NCBI GenBank assembly: GCA_001897445.1
Contig: MKSX01000010.1
Span: 62,001 to 126,000 of the forward strand
Reading direction: 5' to 3'
From: Alphaproteobacteria bacterium 33-17
GTDB taxonomy: Bacteria > Pseudomonadota > Alphaproteobacteria > Rickettsiales > 33-17
Length of the DNA stretch: 64,000 nt
The position numbers were made by a program, and so were the translations under genes. Below are positions 9,001 to 15,702 of this stretch, piece by piece; the first letter of the stretch is position 1, and the number at the start of each line of letters is the position of its first letter. The notes below the pieces were generated by a model. It did not search any database. It saw nothing but the letters and a program-made list of their open reading frames with translations, and was not told the origin of the DNA.

Positions 9001-9375
9001 TAAAAACCTAGCAAAGTAAATAGGAGCCATCATCTGCGTTGCATATCTGGCTACTTCTGATAGCACAAGCGCGCTTGATTGTAGCTTATTTTCGCGCATT
9101 GTGGAAAATACATCTAAAGTACCATTGTATCTAAAGTTAAATTTTAAATAAGATTTAAAAGCTCTAAATCCATCAATCAACCAGTTTGCGTTTGACATTG
9201 CGTAACTTAGATCAACATAATCTATAATTTTCATTACATCAAAATAGTGATAAGCATGATCAAAATAACTAAAAATCTCCGAAGGTTTTAGTTTAAGAGT
9301 CTGATTACCATTTTTTCTTTTTTCGCTTTCTAAATGAGCAATAACTTCTTTATAATCCTTAAATTTTTGCACCAT
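6079..9375 (-). CDS. Unusually long ABC transporter-like ATPase fused to a split membrane/helical region
   Basis: This 1098-residue protein ends in a complete ABC ATPase domain: Walker A GQTGGGKTT (786-794), signature YSGGE (903-907), Walker B KVIFLDES (922-929, D927-E928) and H-loop VQHDE (H1025). The N-terminal ~300 residues have hydrophobic helices and an NYQTVTGKVINRDMIKDS stretch that recalls SbmA/ABCD-type transporters. Residues about 310-560 are a soluble helical region with DSMSLLG and Asp/Asn-rich turns. Further hydrophobic helices (about 560-690) precede the ATPase. A normal half-transporter is about 580 residues, so about 500 residues are extra. The tail has AAPQV/PQV repeats. Substrate is unknown. 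It follows the GT2 gene by 51 bases on the same strand, so an envelope role is possible. Confidence 0.75.
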   Translation of the reverse strand: MVQKFKDYKEVIAHLESEKRKNGNQTLKLKPSEIFSYFDHAYHYFDVMKIIDYVDLSYAMSNANWLIDGFRAFKSYLKFNFRYNGTLDVFSTMRENKLQSSALVLSEVARYATQMMAPIYFARFLNIAITSGSILTMPGLFSISSLVLSRVFDATSKSIVENFREKYVDRFYDKKVKRLEQESFLNYQTVTGKVINRDMIKDSLAKGFTSNFTTVEAVFNLLLLTSSGLFTLYSLRANPHTSIAIHGLNLVSKVIPAVITAGSILAGYLAMFRLRDFVNLMKSFFSAITLVPGFRRGINFITQAKAMSNLADQDSAALFQAIHEKNRDGIISGAVNILMKNSSILASDKAVVSQELKVLINDPKKKAAIINAIIGNTAVVNLYNVLKIDSLAANYLSKLNMVKDEALEDSDSMSLLGSVLLAVIKPDVAEAQGINLFQELNKLPEGDFKNNIIYLLENKSDFIAVCKKEIPNITKVFEVKNLKSITNVMLEQIDAKSAPNAFKNKKTITKDLNKLIGNIAYVSKVVNFGLTLVARIQGLYVWELMGLYSERRTAASNVAKDTVNAPEAKQLKQTELNSLKIENDSKKLKAIDNKLAFTNFVKKTLRKTADMISSISTIITGIFGIAYGITDAITELARFIVDIYMVQNRQDGQILSERGNSHAKELAEDGEGLKLASIFLELESHRTEAYQAAYKGKAEVMSDAEVKASNGTLIRFNEGFKVGLPKNLTGISIMDQFLEGFGPLVSSVLGSFNPPGKDTFHSKATPLMELKNKIEVKEGDIIIFKGQTGGGKTTLLLTTTMWNIFNGHIKMHPDVPEAFAIVPQKGYKMLNGISMLDFIKVGMKDTAIASHQATDPNKPIDEVLIENLRKEMVWLGLSSKHYFVQKIGSNNTDPLKGDISTNYSGGESVRMLIARMIMQREKVIFLDESLTHLGKMDPDLSAENLYRGFCTLFEVPYNPEHEKTLKEKPNLKKIVKEIWNMHPDKQTQEVKDFLMSRLTPNRNLVQIRLKKYVKDHKAAIISVQHDESYNDFADFATKEWNLRTSKYSADNNISCCTIEEKGLVPNAAPQVAAPQVVPQVSWKEVVEKIDRALIVPVV

Positions 9376-9426
9376 GGTTTACCACACAAATTAATAATAA
9401 TATTTAAAAATTTAGCCAATTATAAA

Positions 9427-10305
9427 CTATTTATTAATAAATGTCAATATGTTTGTAATAATATTTGAAGGATTTGAGATATGAATTATAAGCAAAATCT
9501 TATACTTTATGTACTTAAAGAAACTAATTTTTTTAAATCTTTTTAATCGCCTTAAACAGCGATTAATACCAAATTTGATAAGATTTTTGGGAAGATCCTG
9601 ATTTTTAAGCAAAAAATCAAGTAACGATAAATTTATATCATTTATTTCCCGTTTTTTATCAAAAGAAAATCTTTCAGATTTTGGGGCAAGATTATATGCT
9701 AAATACTTGTCAATAAACAGAAAATCCGTAAATCTACAGATACTTAATGTCAGCTGATAATCCTGAGTCCTTATATTTTCGTTACAAAATCCTGCTTTTT
9801 TAATAATATCGACCTTTGCGAGTGACCTGGTAGCACCAACAACACTTAAAGACTGTAAGGTTTCTTTAATGGGTTTTGAATATCTCTTAGTTTTGAAATC
9901 TGTAATACAATAATCTTCAATTTCATTATAGTTTTCGGCAATTTTACCAAAAACCACATCTACCTTATTTTTTTCAAGATATTCAATCATTAGGCTTGTA
10001 GCGTATGGTAAAAGCACGTCATCAGCATCTACAAAACACACAAAATCACCACTCAAAACCCTTAGCGCAGCATTTAAAGCAGCGCTAGGTCCTTTATTTG
10101 CCTGAGAAATAACATTTATAGGAATTGGTGAATATCTTTTAAAATCTAATACTTTTTGATAGGAATCATCGGTAGAACCATCATCTATTACAATTATTTC
10201 TTTAATGAAATTATTTGTATCCTGATTACAAATAGATTCTAAAACTCTGATTATATAGTCAGATTTATTATAAAGTGTTGAAATATATGTAATTTTGTGA
10301 ACCAT
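9427..10305 (-). CDS. Family 2 glycosyltransferase
   Basis: This GT-A-fold enzyme transfers a sugar from a nucleotide donor. The N-terminus reads ITYISTLYNKSDYIIRVLES, then VIDDGSTDDS (40-48), QANKGPSAALNAAL, and the metal-binding FVDADDVLLP with D93-A-D95. The C-terminal ~90 residues are basic and hydrophobic (RLKRFKKISFFKYIKYKILL), perhaps membrane-associated. Acceptor and sugar cannot be inferred. The start lies 15 bases beyond the rpmJ terminator, so it depends on read-through or a promoter inside rpmJ. Confidence 0.88.
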   Translation of the reverse strand: MVHKITYISTLYNKSDYIIRVLESICNQDTNNFIKEIIVIDDGSTDDSYQKVLDFKRYSPIPINVISQANKGPSAALNAALRVLSGDFVCFVDADDVLLPYATSLMIEYLEKNKVDVVFGKIAENYNEIEDYCITDFKTKRYSKPIKETLQSLSVVGATRSLAKVDIIKKAGFCNENIRTQDYQLTLSICRFTDFLFIDKYLAYNLAPKSERFSFDKKREINDINLSLLDFLLKNQDLPKNLIKFGINRCLRRLKRFKKISFFKYIKYKILLIIHISNPSNIITNILTFINK

Positions 10306-10319
10306 AAAAGTATAAAAAA

Positions 10320-10349
10320 AAGTGGCTTAGAAAATATTCTAAACCACTT
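10320..10349 (-). terminator. Intrinsic terminator of rpmJ
   Basis: Stem AAGTGG-TTAGAA pairs with TTCTAA-CCACTT around an AATA loop, with one mismatched pair. On the minus strand it is followed by a T run (A run at 10313-10320 on the given strand). It lies between rpmJ and the glycosyltransferase gene, 22 bases after the rpmJ stop. Confidence 0.85.
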
Positions 10350-10371
10350 AAAAATTTTTTTAATTTATAAA

Positions 10372-10497
10372 TTAACCCTGACGTACTTTAAAACGAGGAT
10401 TCTTTTTATTAATTACATAAACTCTGCCTTTTCTTCTTACGATTCTGCAGTTTTTATCTCTTTTTTTCAATGTTTTGAGTGAGTTAACAATCTTCAT
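10372..10497 (-). CDS. rpmJ: Large-subunit ribosomal protein bL36
   Basis: The 41-residue product begins [17 protein letters not shown], continues with [14 protein letters not shown] and ends [10 protein letters not shown]. This is the long, Cys-poor (zinc-ligand-depleted) bL36 form found in many alphaproteobacteria. An AGGTGG ribosome site precedes the ATG. It has its own promoter at 10536-10564 and terminator at 10320-10349. It is separate from the main ribosomal protein operon. Confidence 0.95.
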   Translation of the reverse strand: MKIVNSLKTLKKRDKNCRIVRRKGRVYVINKKNPRFKVRQG

Positions 10498-10535
10498 GAT
10501 ACTTGCCACCTAAAAAAATTTCGATACTTAAAAAG

Positions 10536-10564
10536 CTTATAATCAAATACGCTTAAGTTGTCAA
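10536..10564 (-). promoter_or_regulatory. Sigma70-type promoter of rpmJ
   Basis: On the minus strand, a perfect -35 TTGACA (10559-10564) is followed by a 17-base spacer and a -10 TATAAG (10536-10541). It is about 39 bases upstream of the rpmJ start codon and is one of the best promoter matches in the window. Confidence 0.8.
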
Positions 10565-10590
10565 GAAGTTACTGTGTTTTTCTTGATAAT

Positions 10591-12273
10591 TTAATGAGAC
10601 GAAAATTGCTCTACTTTCTTTTTGATAGTATCGGCATCTAAAACTTCCGAAAATATGTATATTTTACCTTTTTTATCATATAGGGCATTAAAAGGTATAC
10701 CTTTTCTACCATTTTTATGTAAATAATCTTCAATATCAGTACTTTGGATATTATAATTGCCTCTAAACAGCTTTACATTATGAGTCGCAAAAATATCTCT
10801 TATTTCTTCTGTATCTAACACCCTTACCTTGTTAAACTGGCATGTTAAACACCATTTAGCAGTAATATCAACAAATACTAAATTATGATCTTCTAACTCT
10901 TCTTTTAATTTTTCCTGAGTAAACTTCATCCAATTATTTTCTTTATTTTCAATAATATCAAGTTGATACAATAAAACTATAAATAACCAAAGTGACGTTA
11001 TTATTAGTGCTGTGCCTAAAATTTTGTTTATTATTTTTGAATACATACCCAAATTTTGCATAAATAACAGAAGTTTAGGTTTAATAAGCATAATAAAATA
11101 TGGAAATGCAAATCCAACAAATATAAATAAATATATTAGTATATTTTCAAAATATCCGAGAGAGATTGTATAGCCAAGAACACTTCCTAAAAATGGTGCT
11201 GTACAGGGCGTTGCAAGTAAACAAGCAAGAACACCCATTAAGTAATGCTCAGCAAATTCATATTTAGTTTTTATCTCGATGATTTTTTGAGGAAGTTTAA
11301 TAATACCAAAGAATGAAAGACCAAATACCAATGTTATAAGCATTAGAAATATAACATAATACTTGTTTTGAAATTGTATACCCCATCCAAGTTCATTACC
11401 CAAAGCCTTAAATGACATACTAAGTCCTGCTATAATAATGAAAAAGCTAAAAATACCAGCTATTGTAGCTAATATATGCCTGCGTGATATATTATTATAT
11501 TTTACAATCCCCCAGATTTTTAAGAAAAGGACAGGTAAAACACATGGCATAATATTGAGTATTAACCCTCCTAAAAATGCCATTGCTATAATACTTAATG
11601 TTGGAACATAAACCTTATCTTCTAAAACTTCTATATTACCATTTAATGCAATAGTAATTACTTCATATTTCCCATCATTTTTTATTAAAGCCTCTTTGCC
11701 CTTTTGCATTTCAGGATTTAAAAGAAGATAAATCTTGCCACCTTCTTTTCTGGTTATCATACCAGGATCACTAAAGATAATATCATCATAGTCGCTAACT
11801 ATTTGTAAGTTATTTTTAATGTTTAGCGTAATATTATAGTCTTTAACTTTGGGCAATTCAGCATAAGCGGGAATTTCAGCTTCTGTTAAGATTTCATCTA
11901 AATTTGCTACTTCGGCTTTTCCAGCAACACAAATTTTATTACAAGCAGTATATTGCAAAATCAGCGCCTGATCATTAGAATTTTCTGAAAAAATAGGCTT
12001 AATATAAAATTTACCTGTATAAGCGAACTCTTCAAATTTCATTGTAGATATTCTGTCAGGCGGAGATGATATAAAGCTGATCTCCTGATTTCCCTGATAA
12101 ATTTGCATAGGTTCCCCGAAAGAACCAGGATTTTTATAATATACCTTCCAGCCTTTTGCTGGCTTAACTTCTATGATACTACTTTTGTTATACATTACTG
12201 CTGTAAGAACTTCTTCAGCTTTGGCAATATTAACAAGCATAAGTAAGCTTATAAATAAATAAAAAATACGCAC
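10591..12273 (-). CDS. dsbD: Thiol:disulfide interchange protein DsbD
   Basis: DsbD passes electrons from cytosolic thioredoxin to periplasmic thiol proteins. The product has a signal peptide (RIFYLFISLLMLVNIAKAE), an N-terminal periplasmic domain with a Cys pair in YTACNKICV, a membrane domain with the two redox Cys in NIMPCVLPV and LLATPCTAPFLG, and a C-terminal thioredoxin domain with AKWCLTCQF (C475, C478). The 560-residue length and domain order are standard. It heads the minus-strand group before rpmJ. It may keep the DsbA-like protein at 26052-26669 or cytochrome-maturation factors reduced. Confidence 0.93.
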   Translation of the reverse strand: MRIFYLFISLLMLVNIAKAEEVLTAVMYNKSSIIEVKPAKGWKVYYKNPGSFGEPMQIYQGNQEISFISSPPDRISTMKFEEFAYTGKFYIKPIFSENSNDQALILQYTACNKICVAGKAEVANLDEILTEAEIPAYAELPKVKDYNITLNIKNNLQIVSDYDDIIFSDPGMITRKEGGKIYLLLNPEMQKGKEALIKNDGKYEVITIALNGNIEVLEDKVYVPTLSIIAMAFLGGLILNIMPCVLPVLFLKIWGIVKYNNISRRHILATIAGIFSFFIIIAGLSMSFKALGNELGWGIQFQNKYYVIFLMLITLVFGLSFFGIIKLPQKIIEIKTKYEFAEHYLMGVLACLLATPCTAPFLGSVLGYTISLGYFENILIYLFIFVGFAFPYFIMLIKPKLLLFMQNLGMYSKIINKILGTALIITSLWLFIVLLYQLDIIENKENNWMKFTQEKLKEELEDHNLVFVDITAKWCLTCQFNKVRVLDTEEIRDIFATHNVKLFRGNYNIQSTDIEDYLHKNGRKGIPFNALYDKKGKIYIFSEVLDADTIKKKVEQFSSH

Positions 12274-12331
12274 TGTGTATATCCCTTTGAATTTTATAAA
12301 TTTATTATAACATAATTTCTTTTTTAATCTA

Positions 12332-12406
12332 TGTGGATTTTTATGTTAATTAAGATGTGGATAAGTTTGTATAGATTGTGGATAAATATATAATTCTTGT
12401 GGATAA
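12332..12406. other. Cluster of DnaA boxes, candidate replication origin (oriC)
   Basis: The 227-base gap between divergent dsbD and nadK holds three exact TGTGGATAA sites (reverse complement TTATCCACA, the strong DnaA box) at 12356-12364, 12377-12385 and 12398-12406, and one TGTGGATTT at 12332-12340. All face the same way. The three exact sites are spaced 21 bases apart, two helical turns. AT-rich DNA flanks them, and a TTAATTAA sits at 12346-12353. The boxes are seen; origin function is inference, supported by nearby coaE-dnaQ and recF-gyrB, genes commonly close to oriC. DnaA-dependent regulation of the flanking genes is the alternative. Confidence 0.65.
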
Positions 12407-12500
12407 ATATTATAATAAAATTCTTATAACTTATTAGACAAATAATAAAAAAAGCGCCATAATCCAAAGAGTTATCTTAATTACGCTGGACTTAAATTTT

Positions 12501-13268
12501 ATGCAAACTTTTGTTATTTATAATGATACACCTAAAACCATTGAAACTTATCAAAAGCTTACAAACCATATTAAAGCCAATACGAATTTAGACGATGCAA
12601 AGCCAGGTGACCTGATATTAGTATTAGGTGGCGATGGATTCATGTTAAGAACATTACACAACTATATGGGTTATGGATTTAAGTTCTACGGTATAAATAC
12701 AGGAACAGTTGGTTTTTTACTTAATGAATATACTGACAATATTATAGAAAAAATTCAAACTGCTGAATTATCAACACTTCATCCATTAAAACTAAGGGCA
12801 AAAGATCAAAGTGGCATGATTCACGAAAAGGTTGCGATTAATGAAGTTTCATTATTTAGACAAACTAACCAGTCAGCTAAACTTGAAGTCCATATTAATC
12901 AAAAGCTTAAAATACCAGAAATTAGTGGTGACGGCGTTATTATAGCAACACCTGCTGGAAGCAGTGCTTATAATTTTTCTGCAGGAGGCCCCATCATGCC
13001 TATAGAATCAAATCTTATCGCTTTAACTGCAATCAACGCTTATTACCCTAAAAGATGGAAAAGCGCTTTACTACCAATTAATTCAGTAATAGATATAAGC
13101 GTGCTAGAAAACTCCAAAAGACCTGTAAACGTATCGGCTGACTTTTTTGAGATCCATAATGTTGTTAGCGTAAACATTCAGCAAGAACAACGTATAAGCA
13201 TTGATTTATTATTTGATCACGATCACAATTTAGAAGACCGCTTAATTAATGAGCAGTTTAAAGTATAG
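12501..13268 (+). CDS. nadK: NAD kinase
   Basis: NAD kinase phosphorylates NAD to NADP. It carries the catalytic LGGDGFML motif (GGDG 43-46), the NTGTVGFLLNEY segment, and the NAD-binding ISGDGVIIATPAGSSAYNFS region. The 255-residue length is normal for the short bacterial form. It starts directly after the DnaA-box region and converges with the unknown gene at 13276, seven bases from its stop. Confidence 0.95.
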   Translation: MQTFVIYNDTPKTIETYQKLTNHIKANTNLDDAKPGDLILVLGGDGFMLRTLHNYMGYGFKFYGINTGTVGFLLNEYTDNIIEKIQTAELSTLHPLKLRAKDQSGMIHEKVAINEVSLFRQTNQSAKLEVHINQKLKIPEISGDGVIIATPAGSSAYNFSAGGPIMPIESNLIALTAINAYYPKRWKSALLPINSVIDISVLENSKRPVNVSADFFEIHNVVSVNIQQEQRISIDLLFDHDHNLEDRLINEQFKV

Positions 13269-13275
13269 ATATAAT

Positions 13276-14124
13276 CTATAGCCAGTAATTATGGTGCGAT
13301 ATAAAGTAATCATAAAAATCCAGCGATACTTCATTACTTAGCATCTCAATTTCCTCATGTGTGTGATTCTCGTAATCTAACTGCTCATACATTTTTTGCA
13401 AATCTGCTGTATACTGATACTTATTTACTATGTTGACGTAACCCATGTGATTTACTTCTTCCTGAATGCAGCTTAATGAGCTTTTCCATCCTGAGATTAA
13501 TTTATTTAGATCAAATTTTCCGCCATATTTCTCATAATTGTTTTCTACAATAATATCATGTATTTGATGATTCATAATATAAAGACTGGAATAATAGTCT
13601 TTTAGCTGATTCTTTATATATTTATCAAAGATATCCTGATCAATTAGAATATCATTATAATAACAAAATGCTGGTATACTTATAACACTTGTATTATGAG
13701 CTTTGTTATTAGTATCAATCATTTCTAAAATACTTTTTGCTTCTTCGTGATTATAAAAGCCATATTTTTTAGCATTTTTAAAGATATAATAAAATCCACT
13801 ATTGGGATATAATCTCATAAAGCTTGTGATTCCAAGTTCAAAATTACTGGCGGTAATCTTAACAAGACTTTCAACAAGTTTTATATAATGCTTACCTACA
13901 GCTTCGTCAGTATGGTAGTTGCTTACAAATTTTTCTAGATTGCTCTTAAGTGTTTGATAATTATTGATATTTGATATAAAGTAAGAAGGCTTAAAGTAAC
14001 TAAGTGCTTCTGCAGCCTTCATATACGAACTTTCATTTTCCTGTTTTGTATGTTCAATGGCTGAAGATATTAAACTTGAATTAGTAGCAATGTATTTTTG
14101 ATATATTTGCTGCAAAAAACGCAT
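13276..14124 (-). CDS. Unknown helical protein, 282 residues
   Basis: I do not recognise this protein. It is predicted soluble and largely alpha-helical, rich in Tyr, Asn and His, with no signal peptide or membrane segment. Segments such as AAEALSYFKPSYF and SFMRLYPNSGFYYIFKNAKKYGF are compatible with a helical-repeat fold, but no clear repeat is seen. It is transcribed away from the two kinase-like paralogues that follow (180-base divergent gap) and may share regulation with them. Composition matches the neighbours. Confidence 0.7.
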   Translation of the reverse strand: MRFLQQIYQKYIATNSSLISSAIEHTKQENESSYMKAAEALSYFKPSYFISNINNYQTLKSNLEKFVSNYHTDEAVGKHYIKLVESLVKITASNFELGITSFMRLYPNSGFYYIFKNAKKYGFYNHEEAKSILEMIDTNNKAHNTSVISIPAFCYYNDILIDQDIFDKYIKNQLKDYYSSLYIMNHQIHDIIVENNYEKYGGKFDLNKLISGWKSSLSCIQEEVNHMGYVNIVNKYQYTADLQKMYEQLDYENHTHEEIEMLSNEVSLDFYDYFISHHNYWL

Positions 14125-14266
14125 TTTTCCTTTTTTATCAATGGTTTATCCAACATTTATCATGTTATTAATGTAACGTCAACCTGCACTAATTAAATAT
14201 TTTTCTATCGTTTTTATATTCCCTTAAATAAATATGTTGATTATTTTAACAAATTGTTTATATATA

Positions 14267-14292
14267 TTAACCTTAAATTAACATTTACTTAA
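14267..14292 (+). promoter_or_regulatory. Triple TTAA array, two overlapping CtrA-type boxes
   Basis: TTAA occurs at 14267-14270, 14278-14281 and 14289-14292, so TTAA-N7-TTAA, the CtrA consensus, is met twice with a shared half-site at an 11-base period. It ends 12 bases before the ATG of the kinase-like gene at 14304. Another TTAA at 14246 is 21 bases further up. CtrA is conserved in Rickettsiales; binding here is inference. Confidence 0.55.
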
Positions 14293-14303
14293 CAAATAGA
14301 TTT

Positions 14304-15611
14304 ATGAGAATAAAAAATATTAAGAGAAATAGCTTTACTGAAAATTTAATTATAAGGGAAGTTGATAAATATCAGGCAATAGAACCATCTTCATTTAGCC
14401 ATATTGAATTAAGACCTAGCAATCAAAAAGCTCTGGAAAATAAAGAGATAATTAAAAATGAAAAAAGTGATATCGGTCATATCAAAAAAACAAAAAATAA
14501 AGTGCATATAATCAGAAAGGAAATTGAATATTGCGATGATTATGTGAAAGAAGTTATGGTATCTGTATATTCAAGACTTTTTAAAAACTCAGGCGCATAT
14601 TTTGCTCAGAATAAAATGATGTCCCGTAAGACACTAAAAAAAGGAAGAGTAAACTACGTTTTATCTAAGAGAATCAATAACTATGTTGATATCGGAACTA
14701 TTATAGCGTCTACTTTCCAGCTTAAGCTAAACGAAATTCGCAGGTATGACTACAAATTTGAGCATTTGGAAACCCTGTTTAATCCTGGGCAAGTAATTTC
14801 TTACAAAAACAAGGAATATACCATTGATTTCGATTCATTAGCAATTGTTATGATGTTTATTATGGTTACTCAGGATATAGACGGTATCGGCTATGGCTTA
14901 CTAAATATGGGTTTTGTTCCGTGTGATGAAACAATGACACTTAAAGCTGCAAAGATTGATTATGGATATGCCTTACCAATGGAATATGATTTTGACAATA
15001 AATTACTATATGAAACATCTGCTACTAATCTGATAATGCCATATTATAGTAATTACCTTAAATTGATGGGTTCGTGGGTATCAAAAACTGATAAAGGCAA
15101 CCTAATATTTAATGAAAAAGGCAATTTCCCTCAAATGCTACATGTTGATTACAACGACAACGATTGCATTACGGGTGAAAGCATAAACCAAATAGTATAT
15201 AGCGATCGTCACCTTAATTTACTAAAATTAATTAGTAACATTCCGAGTAAAAGCATTAGAAACGCTATTAGTTATTTTGAAGCTATAGAGCAGGATCATA
15301 TCAATTTACTACATAGATCTATAAAAGAGCATTTTACAAATGAAAAAATAACTCATAAAGCTGAAATGATTGAAACTTTGGAAGTGTTTACTAAGTTATT
15401 TAGTCACAACGTTGCATGCTTAAAACATCATTTAAAATCAGTAGTATCTAACGATTCGGATCTTAGTATTAAAACTGAAGAACGTAGAAAAACGTTAGAT
15501 TTAACAAATATGACAGTGAAAAAACTTTGCTATAGGTCTAAACATTGTAAAAACTCACCTGAAAAGTTCAATCATTTTGACAAAGCTAAAAGTAAAATTC
15601 TAAAAAAGTAA
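14304..15611 (+). CDS. Kinase-like protein, paralogue 1 (possible PI3/4-kinase- or HipA-type fold)
   Basis: The 435-residue protein shares with the next gene the order EVMVSVYSRLFKNSGAYFAQ (83-102), LSKRINNYVDI (120-130), IDFDSLAIVMMFI, QDIDGIGYGLLNMGFV (190-205) and AAKIDYGYALP (215-225). An Asp-rich loop with a downstream Asn (D191, D193, N201), then a hydrophobic strand ending in IDYGYA, resembles the catalytic and metal loops of PI3/4-kinase- and HipA-like enzymes. This is motif reading, not proven homology. N- and C-terminal ends are basic and variable. There is no signal peptide, so a secreted effector would need a non-Sec route. A triple CtrA-type box precedes it. Confidence 0.6.
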   Translation: MRIKNIKRNSFTENLIIREVDKYQAIEPSSFSHIELRPSNQKALENKEIIKNEKSDIGHIKKTKNKVHIIRKEIEYCDDYVKEVMVSVYSRLFKNSGAYFAQNKMMSRKTLKKGRVNYVLSKRINNYVDIGTIIASTFQLKLNEIRRYDYKFEHLETLFNPGQVISYKNKEYTIDFDSLAIVMMFIMVTQDIDGIGYGLLNMGFVPCDETMTLKAAKIDYGYALPMEYDFDNKLLYETSATNLIMPYYSNYLKLMGSWVSKTDKGNLIFNEKGNFPQMLHVDYNDNDCITGESINQIVYSDRHLNLLKLISNIPSKSIRNAISYFEAIEQDHINLLHRSIKEHFTNEKITHKAEMIETLEVFTKLFSHNVACLKHHLKSVVSNDSDLSIKTEERRKTLDLTNMTVKKLCYRSKHCKNSPEKFNHFDKAKSKILKK

Positions 15612-15702
15612 ATATTTTAACTAATTTTCATGGATGGAAGTTTATTTTGTGTTAATATAATTAATACATAAATAGATTTTTATCCTTTAAATTAGGTATT
15701 AT

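Noticed and set aside
15652..15664. TTAA pair before the second kinase-like gene
   Set aside because: The spacing is five bases, not seven, so it does not fit the CtrA box.
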